Shown piece after piece: positions 1-15,386 of a stretch of 64,000 nucleotides of DNA. The notes below the pieces were generated by a model, which worked only from the letters and a program-made list of their open reading frames with translations, did not search any database and was not told where the DNA came from. The stretch lies in contig OZ176051.1 of the NCBI GenBank assembly GCA_964247055.1, positions 1,426,001-1,490,000 on the forward strand, read 5' to 3'. Origin of the DNA: Paragordius varius (Eukaryota; Nematomorpha). The translations under genes were made by a program, and so were the position numbers. How positions within the stretch are numbered: position 1 is the first letter of the stretch; the number at the start of each line of letters is the position of its first letter.

Positions 1-344
1 TTTACCAAGTCACCGAGATGTAATAAAAGAAAACAAAATAATACTTCTAAGCCAAATTGAGTAGCTATTAGCCATTTCTGTTATTATTCTTTATGCCAAC
101 TTCAAAAAACTATATACCCTAATGTGGCCAGATATTTAGAACCCTGACGCAGTGCAAAATTAAAACCTACTTTGCCTATCTTTTACACCAGATTTTCGGT
201 GTGTTATATTAAATGATATTGTTCGTTACTATTTATAAGCTCATTAGAAACAATTAAAAATATTCAAAAATTTATTAAAAATTTAATATAAATATATGTA
301 CACTTATTTATATAAGTTAAATATATGTACATATAATCTATATA
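1..344. other. Intergenic, nothing recognised
   Basis: AT-rich sequence with no coding signal on either strand and no repeat that I could match elsewhere in the window. Confidence 0.5.
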
Positions 345-1735
345 TTTATAAAAATGGAAAATGCTGGCTTTGTGATCTGGTACAGGAAAACCGGTAGACC
401 CAATCAAATCCAAATATCAAAAAAATATAATCATTAATAAATGTCCCGACAATAGCTTCGCCCTTTTTTTGAAATAGGCCCCCAGTTCGGGCTTACCCCG
501 TATGAAAAACAGGTTTTTTTGTAAACACAAGTCCACAAAAATCGTGTCTTTGAGACAATTTTCTGGAGAACGTGTTGGAACATTCAATTTCAAATATAAT
601 TTTATTTTCGATTGCGCCGAACATAGTCGAGTCACTTTTTTAATTTAGGTCCTCTTTTTACTTGCTCCCCCCGTAAAATGCCACCTTTATCAAAAAACAA
701 AGTACACAAAAATAATTTTTTAAATCTATTTTTCGCCCTAGGTATGAGACCGTAAAAATTCAATAAAGATTCCACGTATTCCCTATAAAAGGCAAAAATT
801 TTAGTCAAGCGTTTCTATGATGATAGCTGCTGGGTAAGGAGCTACCCGCTAAAAACTGATTTTTCATGTAACTTTGTGATCTGTTTCCGGAAAACCGGTG
901 AACCCAATCAAATCCAAATATCGAAAAAATATAATCATTAATGAATGCCCCGACAATAGCTTCGCCCTTTTTTGGAATTAGGTCCCCAGTTCGGGCCCAC
1001 CACGTGTGAAAAATGGGTTAAGTCAATTTTTTGGAGAGCGTGTTGGAGCATTCAATTTCAAATATGATTTTTGTTTACTTATTTTCGATTGCGCCGAACA
1101 TAGTCGAGCCACTTTTTTGATTTAGGCCCTCTTTTTACCCGCTACCCCGGTAAAATGCCATTTTTTTCAAAAAAACAAAGTCCACAAAAATAATTTTTTG
1201 ATTGTATTTTTTTGCCCAAGGTATGAGACTGTAAAAAATTGAGAAGGTTTTTTCGTATTACCTGTTAAAAGGCAAAAATTTTAGTCAAGCGTTTCTTTGA
1301 TGATAGATGCTGAGTAAGGAATATCTATCATATGTATAGCATGTTAAAAGATATATGGATATTAAAACATTATTTATGGTAATCTATATATTTATAAAAC
1401 TGGAAAATGCTGGCTTTGTGATCTGGTACAGGAAAACCGGTAGACCCAATCAAATCCAAATATCGAAAAAATATAATCATTAGTCCCGACAAAGCTTCGC
1501 CCTTTTTTTGAAATAGGCCCCCAGTTCGGGCTTACCCCGTATGAAAAACAGGTTTTTTTGTAAACACAAGTCCACAAAAATCGTGTCTTTGAGACAATTT
1601 TCTGGAGAACGTGTTGGAACATTCAATTTCAATTATAATTTTTGTTTACTTATTTTCGATTGCGCCGAACATAGTCGAGTCACTTTTTTGATTTAGGCCC
1701 TCTTTTTACCCGCTACCCCCGTAAAATGCCATTCC
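345..1735. repeat. Tandem block of a ~500-bp repeat, three copies
   Basis: The same module starts near 345, 857 and 1390. Each copy carries a segment around CTTTGTGATCTG, then AAAACCGGT, then CCAATCAAATCCAAATATC, then a stretch with TTCGATTGCGCCGAACATAG, then a pyrimidine-rich CCCGCTACCCC segment. The first and third copies are nearly identical, including the leading TGGAAAATGCTGGC; the middle one is more diverged. Copies start 505-545 bp apart. Short open frames inside are by-products of the repeat and show no protein family. It ends at a GC-rich boundary segment at 1741. Confidence 0.8.
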
Positions 1736-1740
1736 CCCCC

Positions 1741-1800
1741 AGAATTCCGAAGGACTTCCTCGGGCTGCGTAGCAGCACGAGATTTACGCTAGTATTATAA
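1741..1800 (-). repeat. GC-rich repeat-boundary segment, copy 1
   Basis: Read on the minus strand this matches 32606-32670 read on the plus strand. Both contain AGCGTAAATCTCGT, then CTGCTACGCAGCCCGAGGAA, then a CTTCGGA-type run. In both places it borders a tandem repeat block: the block at 345-1735 here and the ~310-bp satellite near 32815 there. It may be the shared end of a larger mobile or satellite unit. No protein is encoded. Confidence 0.7.
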
Positions 1801-3650
1801 TAATATGTAAGGAATTTTTAAAACATCAAATCACTAAAATATAAATTTATTTTGTGTTGATTTTAAATTTGAGGTCGCTTTTGCGGAAGCCCTGAGCGAA
1901 AGGGCCATTAGCCTAAATTTGGAGTCTGATATTTATAGTTTCGTCACTGCGCGAATGGCCTTCATGAGCGACCGGTCCAAAACCCAATTTCATGAATAAT
2001 TTGAGCAGAATATTAAATATTAAGTATAAAATGGCCATAGTTTTTTTACCCCAAAAGGAACCATCTTTTTTTATTTTTAAATTCTACAAAAAAAATTGTA
2101 AAATAAAAGGTAATTAAGACATTTTATAAAAAAATTATTTCAAAAAGCAGTACTAAAGTCAGCGCAGTACAGGCGCGGTTTTTTTCGAAAACCCAGTACT
2201 GTACTGCGAAAAACAGCCTATCTGGTCACTTTAATATACCCGATTTCTAATATTCGAAAATGTTTGATACATCACTTTTGAAAACTTGATTTAAATTAAC
2301 GTTTAAACTATTAAGATATCTTTAAAAGATTAAAAAAGTATATTTTTAAGCATTTTAATTAGTTTGTGTGCATATTCGGTTTAAACTCAAACTGTGAATA
2401 TAGACTACCCTAAATTAGATAAAAGTGAAAAGTAATTTTTTTTAAAAAATATTTTTATAACCATTTTAATTATTTTGTAGCAACACACTTTGATGGTTGA
2501 CGCGGTAGCTCAAAGGCCAATTGCTCCAACCACAACAGTTATAACCACTACAAAAGAGTAAATATTAATTTATCTTATCTTAGAACGGGTAAGGTTAATC
2601 ATTGCTTGCATGCTATTATCAGCATTTTCTTCTTCCCCTGGATATTTGTTTGGATTCTTTTGGTAAATAGTTCATTTTTTAATTTCTAATTTGACGCATA
2701 AATTAAAACTAAACCCTAAATATTTTTTGCTTCGCCAAGTTTGTTTATTAACTCCAATTGGATTTAATAGTGCCATACTAGAAATTCGGTGGCTTGAAAT
2801 ACAGTAAAAGTTTAAATTATAGACAAAACTTAAAAAGTTTATTTTTTTTGTAAAGACAACTATACTTTTTTAAAACTAAATCTTTCCTATAATTATTACT
2901 GTAAATAGGGACTCGTTTTATCAGGATTAATAATGCGAGAATTTCTATGTTGTATTTGTGGGCCATCGAATGCAAACGCAATATTATCACTCAAAAATTT
3001 TTGCGCCAAATTAATTTCATTGTCAAGTTCTGTTTTTTTGATTTGTACTAAATTGGTTTTATTTAGTGAAGTTAAAACTGCTTTTTAAGGGACGATGTTT
3101 TAATGTCAGGGATTGCATGGAACCATTTTTATGAAATCCAAACCTTTATCTTTTTGAAAAAAACGGTTCCAAAAAATAAATAAAGTTTTATTATTTAAAT
3201 TTAAAATATAATTATAGGAACCAGAATCATATAAAACTGGAATGACCGTATTTTTTATTTTTAATAAATGTATTAATAATACTTTTATTAAATGTACTTT
3301 TAAGATATGCCTAAACAAACGAAAAAAACGACAAATGACAGTTATCAAAATTTGATTCTCAACGCTTTTTGCATTATGTATGGGCCTAACAATTTACTAC
3401 ACAAATTTATGGCTTATAAGCAAATTATTAATATTGACAACAATAAATTCTAACATTAATTTATTCACTTTAAAATTTTACTAAAATAAAAAAAATTGAC
3501 TAATTTTGGACAACATTATATATATATTTATAGTGAGTGTGGGGTAAAACTTAGTTTTATAAAAAATACAAAATGGAATTGTTGTAGAGTGTGTATGATT
3601 GATTATCAAATTTGCTTGGCTTTTTTTGCCGTGCAATATTTAGCATTAGA
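1801..3650. other. Gene-free stretch with a fold-back and faint coding traces
   Basis: Near 1870-1975 there is an imperfect GC-rich inverted repeat: GGTCGCT and GGGCCATT on the left answer AATGGCC and AGCGACC on the right. On the minus strand a 61-codon open stretch (3078 down to 2896) has normal-looking amino-acid composition, and further short open stretches follow near 2640-2500. I could not join them into a gene or assign a family. They may be exons of a gene I do not recognise, or chance. Confidence 0.3.
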
Positions 3651-7313
<3,663 letters not shown>

Positions 7314-8580
7314 AGGTGTCAGATAAAGGTTACGAGAAAGAAATGGGGGGCAACAAAATTTAGTGGTCAATATGTTCCGATTGAAAATATACCGACAGTG
7401 ATATAACATATGCTTTATATCTTACAAACTAAAAATATTTTAAAATGCATACTCAATTATCATGTAAACGAATCATTATCAGAATGTACTATCGTAACTT
7501 ATAAAAATAAAGGGGTTAAGAAGCTATTAAAAAACAGCTAGTATCTAAATATTTCTTAATTATGAAACGCGCTGATAAGCTTTTCAATTAGCCCATCTTA
7601 CTACATATAATTATAGGTTTTATAAAATGCAAATCTTCATAAATTGCGTGAATAAAGAAATTTAATGACGTCCATCATATAATTATTTTTTCAGGCAATA
7701 CAAAATGTTTTTTCATACTACCCCAGTACAGCCCTGTTCCTATGAATAGTATTGGAAAAAAATTTAGTCTTAATACAATTTTTCCATTTTCTAGGTTATA
7801 TCTATGTGACAGTAAGTTTACATTTTAGATCCTTCAAATCACCGGATAAATCTCCAGACTTTGTTGCCTCAATATTAATATCTTTCGGGAAAATACAGCT
7901 TTTAAAATATTTTATGGTCTCAGCCTTTCTTAGCCTAGAATGCGAAAAATTTCTGATAAGATAATGTCATATTCAAGAGTGAATCGTTCCTATACTCATC
8001 TATATATTATTGAAAATTTAATTTTGAATCAGATTTCCCGGACTTCTGTTGGTATATTAAGTAGCATTTTCATTCAAATGCCCCGTGCTTAACCATGTCT
8101 ATTTTTTAAATTAACCCCATCCCATGGAAAAAGGTGTTAAATCAAATATTTAATCATTTTGTTACAAAAAAAGCTTAGTATTTCATTCACTAAATAAATT
8201 TCTTTACGAATGCGCCAATAGTGGGGCTCTCCGTTACACTTAAATCCCACTTATGCAAGATTAACACATTTGGCAATTTAAGTATTCCTCTAAATCCTTT
8301 TTTTAATGCATAAGAAAACTTGAATTCAATAATAATCTTTAGCTATTATATGAACGTTGCTGTCGTGTGAACCCGAAAATTATAATCAAAATTTAAATTT
8401 TTAAAATACATTCATTAAATTTTAGAGTAGTTTCTCAGACTGATTTTAAATGTGTATATCAATTTGGGAAAGATATAAAAATATACAATCTTTGGCTTTT
8501 TTGGCGCTATTTTTGAAATTTATAATAATTCCTATTAAAAACTTTTAGCCTCATAAATATATTTTAGTATTTTTGTTTAA
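7314..8580. other. Intergenic, nothing recognised
   Basis: Upstream side of the LYPLA gene. A short minus-strand open stretch near 7960-7820 has plausible composition but no recognisable family and no neighbouring exons that I could join to it. Confidence 0.4.
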
Positions 8581-8849
8581 TTACTAAAACCGGAAACAAT
8601 TGTATTATTACTTCGATAAAGATTACTTCCAACTGCTACTGTCATATTTTGTTAGCTAATTTTTGGTCTTGTAAATAAACTGCTAGTATGAAAGTTTTTT
8701 TAGTTTTAAAAAAATTATCAAATATTGTTCTATTAGATAAAAAAGTTTAGATTTTTTACAGTTTTGTAACTCTTTTGCGACCTGCGATATTCAAATGCAA
8801 AGTCTAAGAAATATTTAAATCAAATTCTCTGATAATTTTTTCTTTGGCA

Positions 8850-9004
8850 ATGAACTAGCACAAATTAAAATAATTAGTTCTTTTCACAGTATTTCAAGAA
8901 CTAATAAAATATTTGTTGATGCCCATATATTTTCAAAATGCGGCCCGCCGGATTTTTTAATCCAAAAATGCCGCTTGAGAAGCCATTAATCTTGGACAGC
9001 CCTG
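8850..9004 (+). mobile_element. Right end of a hAT-like MITE
   Basis: The segment contains CGGCCCGCCGG and ends AATCTTGGACAGCCCTG, which on the other strand reads CAGGGCTGTCCAAG, a typical hAT terminus. A related end lies at 42560-42712 with the same order of blocks (TGATG, CCATATAT, CAAA-TGC, GCCCGC, AGCCATT, TTGGACA). The left end is not clear. Confidence 0.55.
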
Positions 9005-9439
9005 TTCTTAAGTCTAAAAGTGAGACAGATCCAAAACTCGATTGAAATCAACAGCTTATATTAATTAATAAATATTAAGTTTTTGCTGGTAAAATGTAAC
9101 CTGAAAGCTTACTAAAGTTAATTATTTGCTATTACTAACCACAATAGACATTTATTCGCCTATTTAGCGAAAAAAATTTAAAACAAATATTAGGATTTTT
9201 TTGGAATTTCACATTAAATTTTTTTTATTGAAGCATGCGCCTTAAACACTTAAGAGATCATATTTTTTCAGGTTAATACCTTTTTAAGATATTTAAATTT
9301 CAAATCGCGCTGGCATAAAACATTGCCTTAAAACGTCATGCCTTCTTTTTAATGAAAAAAAATATCACCTTTAATATTTATAACCAAAGCCCATGTATAT
9401 ATTGTTTAAAAGCATTAAATCTTTATCAGTAGTTGGATC

Positions 9440-10010
9440 TGGCATTTCAGCGGACATAGCAAAATCTATTTGATTTGACATAATTTTTGGTAATAGCCAA
9501 ATTCATATTTGCCCTTGTGGTAATCCTTTTTTGCCATTCCACTGTATACATGCTACGCACCAAACACTTATAACTTAACTATAAAATCAAACAAAGATTT
9601 AAGCTTCTGGTTAAACACTCCGGCTGTAATATCGCATCTATCCTTCGGTAATTATCCATGTAGAAGTAAATTTTATATGGTATTCCACAGAAGATTACAT
9701 GAAAATGTAATAAACAAATCTGGACCATACTGTGCCACGTTAGACCAAAGCATCCTGCGCGTATTTATGCATATGGACGTGACGGCATAAATATGATGAT
9801 GCCAAAATTGTATATCATTCAACATCCTAATAATAGAGTCATTTATTACTGCATCACGTAAGTGTATATATTTTTGGAACGGAGTTTGGGTTGTTTTAAA
9901 CGAAGATACAAACAACATACGCTCTGTTTCTATCTTTGCATACATGTCTACAATGTATTGGTGAAATAATTGTCTACATTGTAAAATATGATACTCTTAA
10001 ATTTATAATC
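9440..10010 (-). mobile_element. Decayed Helitron Rep/helicase fragment
   Basis: Minus-strand translation gives, in order, QLFHQYIVDMYAKIETERM, then YIHLRDAVIND, then YGPDLFITFSCNLLWNTI, and in other frames FNQKLKSLFDFIVK and YTVEWQKR. These follow the order of the Helitron N-terminal (Helitron_like_N) domain found in rolling-circle transposases. The reading frame is broken several times and no helicase part is visible, so this is an old inactive fragment. Flanking DNA shows no clear hairpin end. Confidence 0.75.
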
Positions 10011-10439
10011 GTACAATTTATCTAGGTGAATAATATTAATTCATTTGGCTGCATTTTTATTTGTTTCTTCTTGGAGATCGAATATATCAGCTAAACATTA
10101 AAATATATCCATCAGGGCCGTCCCAAAGAATTGATATTGTAGCGGATATCATCGAGTCTCTGATACATTCCTTAAATTATCGTTTCTAAGGTGAAAAGAG
10201 TATCTAAGTTTAAAAAGGGAGAGACACTTCACCGAATACCTAAGTTGATTTAGGTTATCTTGAACATCTTTGAAAGCTTCATATATTCCATAATATAAAC
10301 GTGGAATTAAATAAAACAAATTTATTTTTTAGCACTTTTAAAACATCAAATTTCAACCAATTTAAAATATGGTTATTTAAAAAATGATTTAACTTTTACA
10401 CTTCGAATAAAATTAATTTAATGTCCAAATTATTTAACT
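10011..10439. other. Intergenic, nothing firm
   Basis: One motif near 10135, CAGGGCCGTCCCAAAG, resembles a hAT left terminus, but no partner end or element body is visible. Nothing else was recognised. Confidence 0.4.
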
Positions 10440-11345
10440 CCTATTTTAACGCTAAGTGAGGAATTGAGGGCTCTTAAAAAGGGCTTGGTAACCCTGGGCG
10501 CAATTGTAAAACATTATAAAGAGTATAATATTAAATCTGACTGTGCCCACACCTTTTCCGGAATCGTGTTTCAAAGCTAAAAGTTGTTCAACAAAACTAT
10601 TTTTTTGGATTTGGCTGAATCAGTGTGTTTTAGAATGATATGATGTAATATCAGTGCTGATATTACATCATATCATTCTAAAATTATTTTTATTTAGCAG
10701 GGCAGAACCCATGGCTTAAATTTAAAAAAGGGCTTAGTCACTGTCCGCGAAATCGTAAAACAATAAAAAACCTATATTTGAAACTGACTGTGCCTACACG
10801 TTTTCGGGAGCCTTTAAGCCAATATTTTTGAAAAAAACAATTTTTACACAGGTGGGGGAGAGGGGCTAATTTATAAACACCCTGGGTGCATCAAATGTTA
10901 TTAGCACTTTTCAATATGGACGAGCCTTCACACTTTACACAAAATTGCTTCATCGGCAACATTTTATTAAAAAGCCCTAAAATTAAGTGGGGCTAATTCG
11001 AAAAAAGGGCTTAGTCGCTTTCGGCGCAATCGTAATAGAATTAAAATGATTTACTGACTCTGCCCACATGTTTTTCATCGTGTGGCAAGCCCAATAATTT
11101 TAATAACCGAATTTATAAGTGGGCTAAACTGGGGGTCTAATATAAAAAGGGGCTTAATCACCCTGTGGGTGCATTCGTAAAACATAATAAAAACACACTA
11201 TTTAAACTAAATGGGCCCACACGTTTACTGGAAACGTCGTACAAACTTAAATTTTTAGGGACTTTTATTTTATCAAAAAAACTCGATTTTACAAGGAATG
11301 GGGCAAAACTGAGGACCCAATTCAAAAAAGGGCTTAGTCACTGTT
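10440..11345. repeat. Degenerate tandem repeat block
   Basis: Units of uneven length recur with the order GGGGCTAATT, AAAAAAGGGCTTAGTCAC, a TCGGCGCAATCGTAA-type segment, then CTGACTGTGCCCACACG-type sequence. Markers lie near 10479, 10730, 10862, 11008, 11151 and 11329. The block at 53340-54460 has a related but more diverged layout. The plus-strand open frame at 11165-11431 follows the repeat and is not a gene. Confidence 0.65.
10628..10683. repeat. Perfect 27-bp inverted repeat with a 2-nt spacer
   Basis: Left arm 10628-10654 begins TTTTAGAATGATATGATG; right arm 10657-10683 is its exact reverse complement; the spacer is TG. The arms match at all 27 positions. It lies inside the tandem block, whose other units lack it, so it is a separate event such as a small hairpin insertion or snap-back duplication. 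Confidence 0.9.
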
Positions 11346-11445
11346 GGCGTATTTTAAAATTAAATATTTTTCACTTTGCAATCGGAATGGGCTTTTCCGT
11401 TTTCCCAAGCGTTGATTACAGCTCAAACTAATATTATCAATATAT

Positions 11446-11789
11446 ATCAAGAGTGTCCTTGAAACTTCAAGTTTCTCCAATTTTAAGTTGGTCCTTGAAC
11501 AATTCAAATTGGTCCCATCATTCATATCTCCTATCATTTTTAACCAAATCTCTCTATTAATCTTAAACTTTATTTTTTTTCATTCATGAACCGTATATTA
11601 TTTTCTTAACAAGTATTTAATATTAATAAGAATACGTAATTGAAAAATATTTAAGTTTACTAGCTTAATTATTTTTTTCGTTAATAACATTTATAAGTTA
11701 ACTAGTAAGTTAATAATATGTTGAATTGGAAAAATTTATTCTAAAGAAAAAAGTTGTTTTCAAATAAAATAATGTTTTAAATGAATATA

Positions 11790-11824
<35 letters not shown>

Positions 11825-11959
11825 AATAACGAAAATTAGTTTGAAAATAATAAAATAAAAAGTTACATTAAAAAATTATAAAACCCAAACTTACATAGTT
11901 TAAGGTCCTTGAAAGAACTAAGTGGAAATGTTGAAGGACTTTTTTTGAAGTACAAATGG
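11446..11959 (+). mobile_element. MITE with inward-facing terminal tandem repeats, family 1 copy A
   Basis: The left side has CAAGAGTGTCCTTGAA and repeated AAGTTGGTCCTTGAAC-type units; the right side has GTCCTTGAAAG and GAAGGAC units and ends GAAGTACAAATGG. The middle is AT-rich with a (TA)n run near 11790-11822 and resembles copies B and C (29609-31090), for example GTTGAATTGGAAAAA and AGAAAAAAGTTG. It encodes no protein. The left end is degenerate. Confidence 0.65.
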
Positions 11960-12383
11960 TTTACATGAGACGCATTACAAAATTAAACCATTTTATAAAC
12001 AAACTAGCTTTGAAATTAAAGATTCAAATATATAAAAAACAACACAAAATAACTATTGTGCTTATAAATAATTTTATCTTTGATTGTATATTTATAATTA
12101 AATTATTAAGTCATATACAAGTATGTGCATTGAGATTTGACAATAATTGAAACTCATAAATAAAATATATTTATCATATATAATAATGGATTAAAAAAGT
12201 TTTATGGTAAAAGCTAATACTGTATCCTACTATTTGAAATTGGACGGGTATAAGTGGGAAAAATTAAAAATAAACACAAATAAAGAATATTATATATAAA
12301 AAAATGAGAACATAATAAATTTTGATTGTTTTAAGGGGTTTTCACAAAATGGGATGATGTTTTTGCGTAATACTCGATAAAAT
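11960..12383. other. Intergenic, nothing recognised
   Basis: AT-rich 3' flank of the SNX17 gene, with no further coding signal. Confidence 0.5.
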
Positions 12384-15331
12384 TTATTTGCTAGATAGTT
12401 GAATGTATTCGACAAAAGGTAGTTTTTCACTTTTCTTAGCCGGAAAACTCAAGAAAGACATTTTAGGGCGAATTGATTTTTGAGATGTGAGAGTACCATT
12501 TTGTATATTTTTGTTTTTTAAAGATGGCTCATATATTTGAGATATGTCATGCTTTGTTACACATGTTCCACCATTGCTAATATTTATGGGTGTATGGCAT
12601 TTTTCATAACCCTATTATATAATGTTTTATAAACTTTATTTAACTAATATTTTCAAAAAATAGAAAATACCAATATCAAACCTGATTGTTTTCAATTAAA
12701 TCGTGTACAATTTCATGCAGACAGCTATTGATAAACAGAGGAAATTCCAAATGTTCAATGAGAATCCATTCAAAAGCATCCGTTTTAGGCCACAAATATT
12801 GGAACGAAAATTTATAGGCTAATCTTTGAGAGCACTGGTTAAAATAAAGAGTTTAAGCATGTAAAATTTAAAAAAAAAATTCTCATGAAAAATTTACATA
12901 ATGCTTTTGACATGGAGATGTATTGAAGTTGGAGGTGACACTTTCATCACTAAGATTGAGAGATTCGTATTGACTAGTTGAAGGTTTATTGCACAAAATT
13001 ACATTATTAGAAAAAGCGCATGGAATGTAGGATTTTTTTTCATTATTTGAATCAATCACATCTTGTTTGTGATACGAGGTGATTCTCCAATTTTTAATGC
13101 GAGAAGTTTTAAAAAACATGATATCTATTTGTGAATTATGAAAGATATGAGACTAAAAATTATGATATTTACAGTAAATGTAAAAAAATAGAAATAAACC
13201 TAGCGAAGGAAAAATATTAATAAAAGAAAGCCGCTTAAAAAAATAAGAAAACCTATCAGTTAAAATAACCAAATCCGTAATTTTATATATACAATGTACG
13301 CTAAATATGACGAAACAAAAGGCTAAAATATCAGCCTAATGTTAAACATCCCTATTCACAACATCATATAAATCAACAATTAAAAATTTGGTGACTTTTA
13401 AATTTAATTGGATTTTTTACTTTGAATCAGATGTATAAAAATCTTAGACTTTTATATTAACACTTTCAACTGTTTTAATTTAAGAGACCTTGAATCTTTT
13501 TGATGTCGTCATTTCCATTAATGTGACCATTAGCTGTGTTAAAATTATGGTTTTTTCCTTTTTCAGGTACAATAACTATCCCATCCATTCCAATCATTAG
13601 TTTACTGATTAAAACAGTTTTCCCAGTATTTTCAAGCGTTAAGTATGGATTCATATTGTTGGGTAATGTATGTTTTGTATTGATTGTGAGGTAATTAGCA
13701 AATGCTTCTTTATCCAAAAAGCTTTGTATGTTGGAAATGTAAGATGTGTAATCAGAATGAACAGGTGAAAGCGATAATATCTAAACAAAAAACAAGATGG
13801 TATTATATTAAAAATGCAATTCAATACCCCAAAATAAAACAAAACAAGATAAAATTTAATTTAACTTTGATTAAAAATGGCTTTAATAAATATTACTGTG
13901 TAGAACAGAGTACAATTAATGATTTATCAAAAAGCAATAAGTATCCTAATTGTATATTTAATATTTATTTTTTGCATATATAAGCAAAATTACTTACATA
14001 TTTAACGTCTTTGAGAGATAAAATCTCATGATTAACAAAGTGATACAGTACAAGTTTGGACGTTACAGGATCATTAAGCAATTCAGAAGTAGTGTGTTTA
14101 TCCCAAAATCTACGATAGCATAAAATAATTATTTTTAGTAGTTTCATATAACTCCTCCTGAATAAAATTCTTAAAATACCACAGTAAATATAAACTAAAA
14201 AGCTCAAGCTATTCATCATACAATCATTTGATTTCTCCTTGTAAAGTTAAAATTAAAGTTGCGTGTCCGATGGTTTGTGGGTGTTTTAGAGCTCATTATG
14301 GGCCAAAATCACATATTTTTTGATTTTAAGACATGAAAAATGTAGAATAAAGCTTAAATAATTTTCGGAAAAAACTGAAAATTTAGATGTCAAAAATGGT
14401 CTATGCGGATATTGTTTAATATATATACCCAAAATAGAAGTAATTATAAAGGTGTAGAAAAGTCCATTGTAATAATATATTTTTTTACCTAATACCCAGC
14501 AAAAATTGCACAGAATATTCTGTATCATTGTAACATTGTTCCAGAGCTTTTTTTGTAAGGACAGGACATTCAAAATGATTTAAACGAGTCATATAAACGA
14601 AAGAAGTATCACACTTTTCTAGCAGGATATTTTGTCCGGAGATATTCGTTTCACCATAATTGCAACCTTTTATGATGCTTAGCGTTAAGGATGGAATGTA
14701 TTTCAATGGTATGGATAAGGTGTGGCAAAGTTTCTAAATTACATTAAAATGATAAAAATTACTTCAATTATTTCGAGTGTAGATGCAAATGATGATATAG
14801 GTAATTCTAAAAGGTCGTCTGTTAGAGGGGACAAAAAAATTTTGATTGTCGATATAGAATCATTGGGAAATAAGTTTGAGGTAGTAACATGTTTGTAAAT
14901 ATTTTTTTGATAAAATTTCTGATAAATTAAAATACATATACTGTGTGCTCCTGAATCATACTTTGCATAAAGTATGTATCTTGTAAAATTTCGGGAAAAA
15001 TGGTAACTAAAATAAATTTAAAAAGTACAAAAACTTGATTGTAAAAATTTTTCCAAGGCCTCCCTTCTCTCCTCAATTTCAAAATCACTCATAAAAATGT
15101 TTTTTGAAGGGAATAAAACGTTTTTTATGATATTAGGATGCGATTGTTTAAGCTAAGATAAATTATTTAAATACTTGTTCAAAAAATTCTCGCAATTTTT
15201 TATAACGTATACTTGAATAAGGGACTCCATTAACATAAATTATGTAACTCTAAAAATAAAAATATCAATGTTACAATATAATTGGAGTTTTGTGTTCTGA
15301 TTGTTTCCGTATCAGGAATGGAGAAATGCAT
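12384..15331 (-). CDS. SNX17: PX-FERM sorting nexin, SNX17 type, complete
   Basis: Eleven exons: 15331-15275, 15249-15175, 15152-15035, 15006-14942, 14918-14763, 14733-14489, 14109-13998, 13780-13489, 13124-12898, 12834-12682, 12611-12384; 575 aa (human SNX17 is about 470). The N-terminus MHFSIPDTE is the SNX17 signature. The PX domain (about residues 1-105) has the RYKKL basic site and FPSK then EERREALEKFLQ. A FERM-like region follows: FWDKH matches SNX17 YWDSA, KNWRITS matches CWRVTS, and FSFQYLWPKTDAFEW matches the last FERM lobe. The family binds PI3P on early endosomes and recycles NPxY cargo. The first five introns are 25, 22, 28, 23 and 29 nt; the last five are 379, 217, 364, 63 and 70 nt. 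It is divergent from GFM2. Confidence 0.92.
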
Positions 15332-15386
15332 GACTTACGATTTTGTTTTAAGGCGAGGCCCAAATCAGATAAAAATTAGTGTGTGA
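15332..15386. promoter_or_regulatory. 55-bp divergent promoter interval between SNX17 and GFM2
   Basis: Only 55 bp separate the two start codons, so any 5' UTRs are very short or overlap. A TGA stop immediately precedes the GFM2 ATG in frame, which fixes that start as the first Met of its exon. No TATA box is evident. The call is by position only. Confidence 0.6.

Noticed and set aside
10130-10150. CAGGGCCGTCCCAAAG as a hAT left terminus
   Set aside because: No matching right end, element body or target duplication was found nearby.
13702-13983. Plus-strand 93-codon open frame
   Set aside because: It is antisense to SNX17 exon 8 and an intron, with a Lys/Asn-rich composition caused by AT content.
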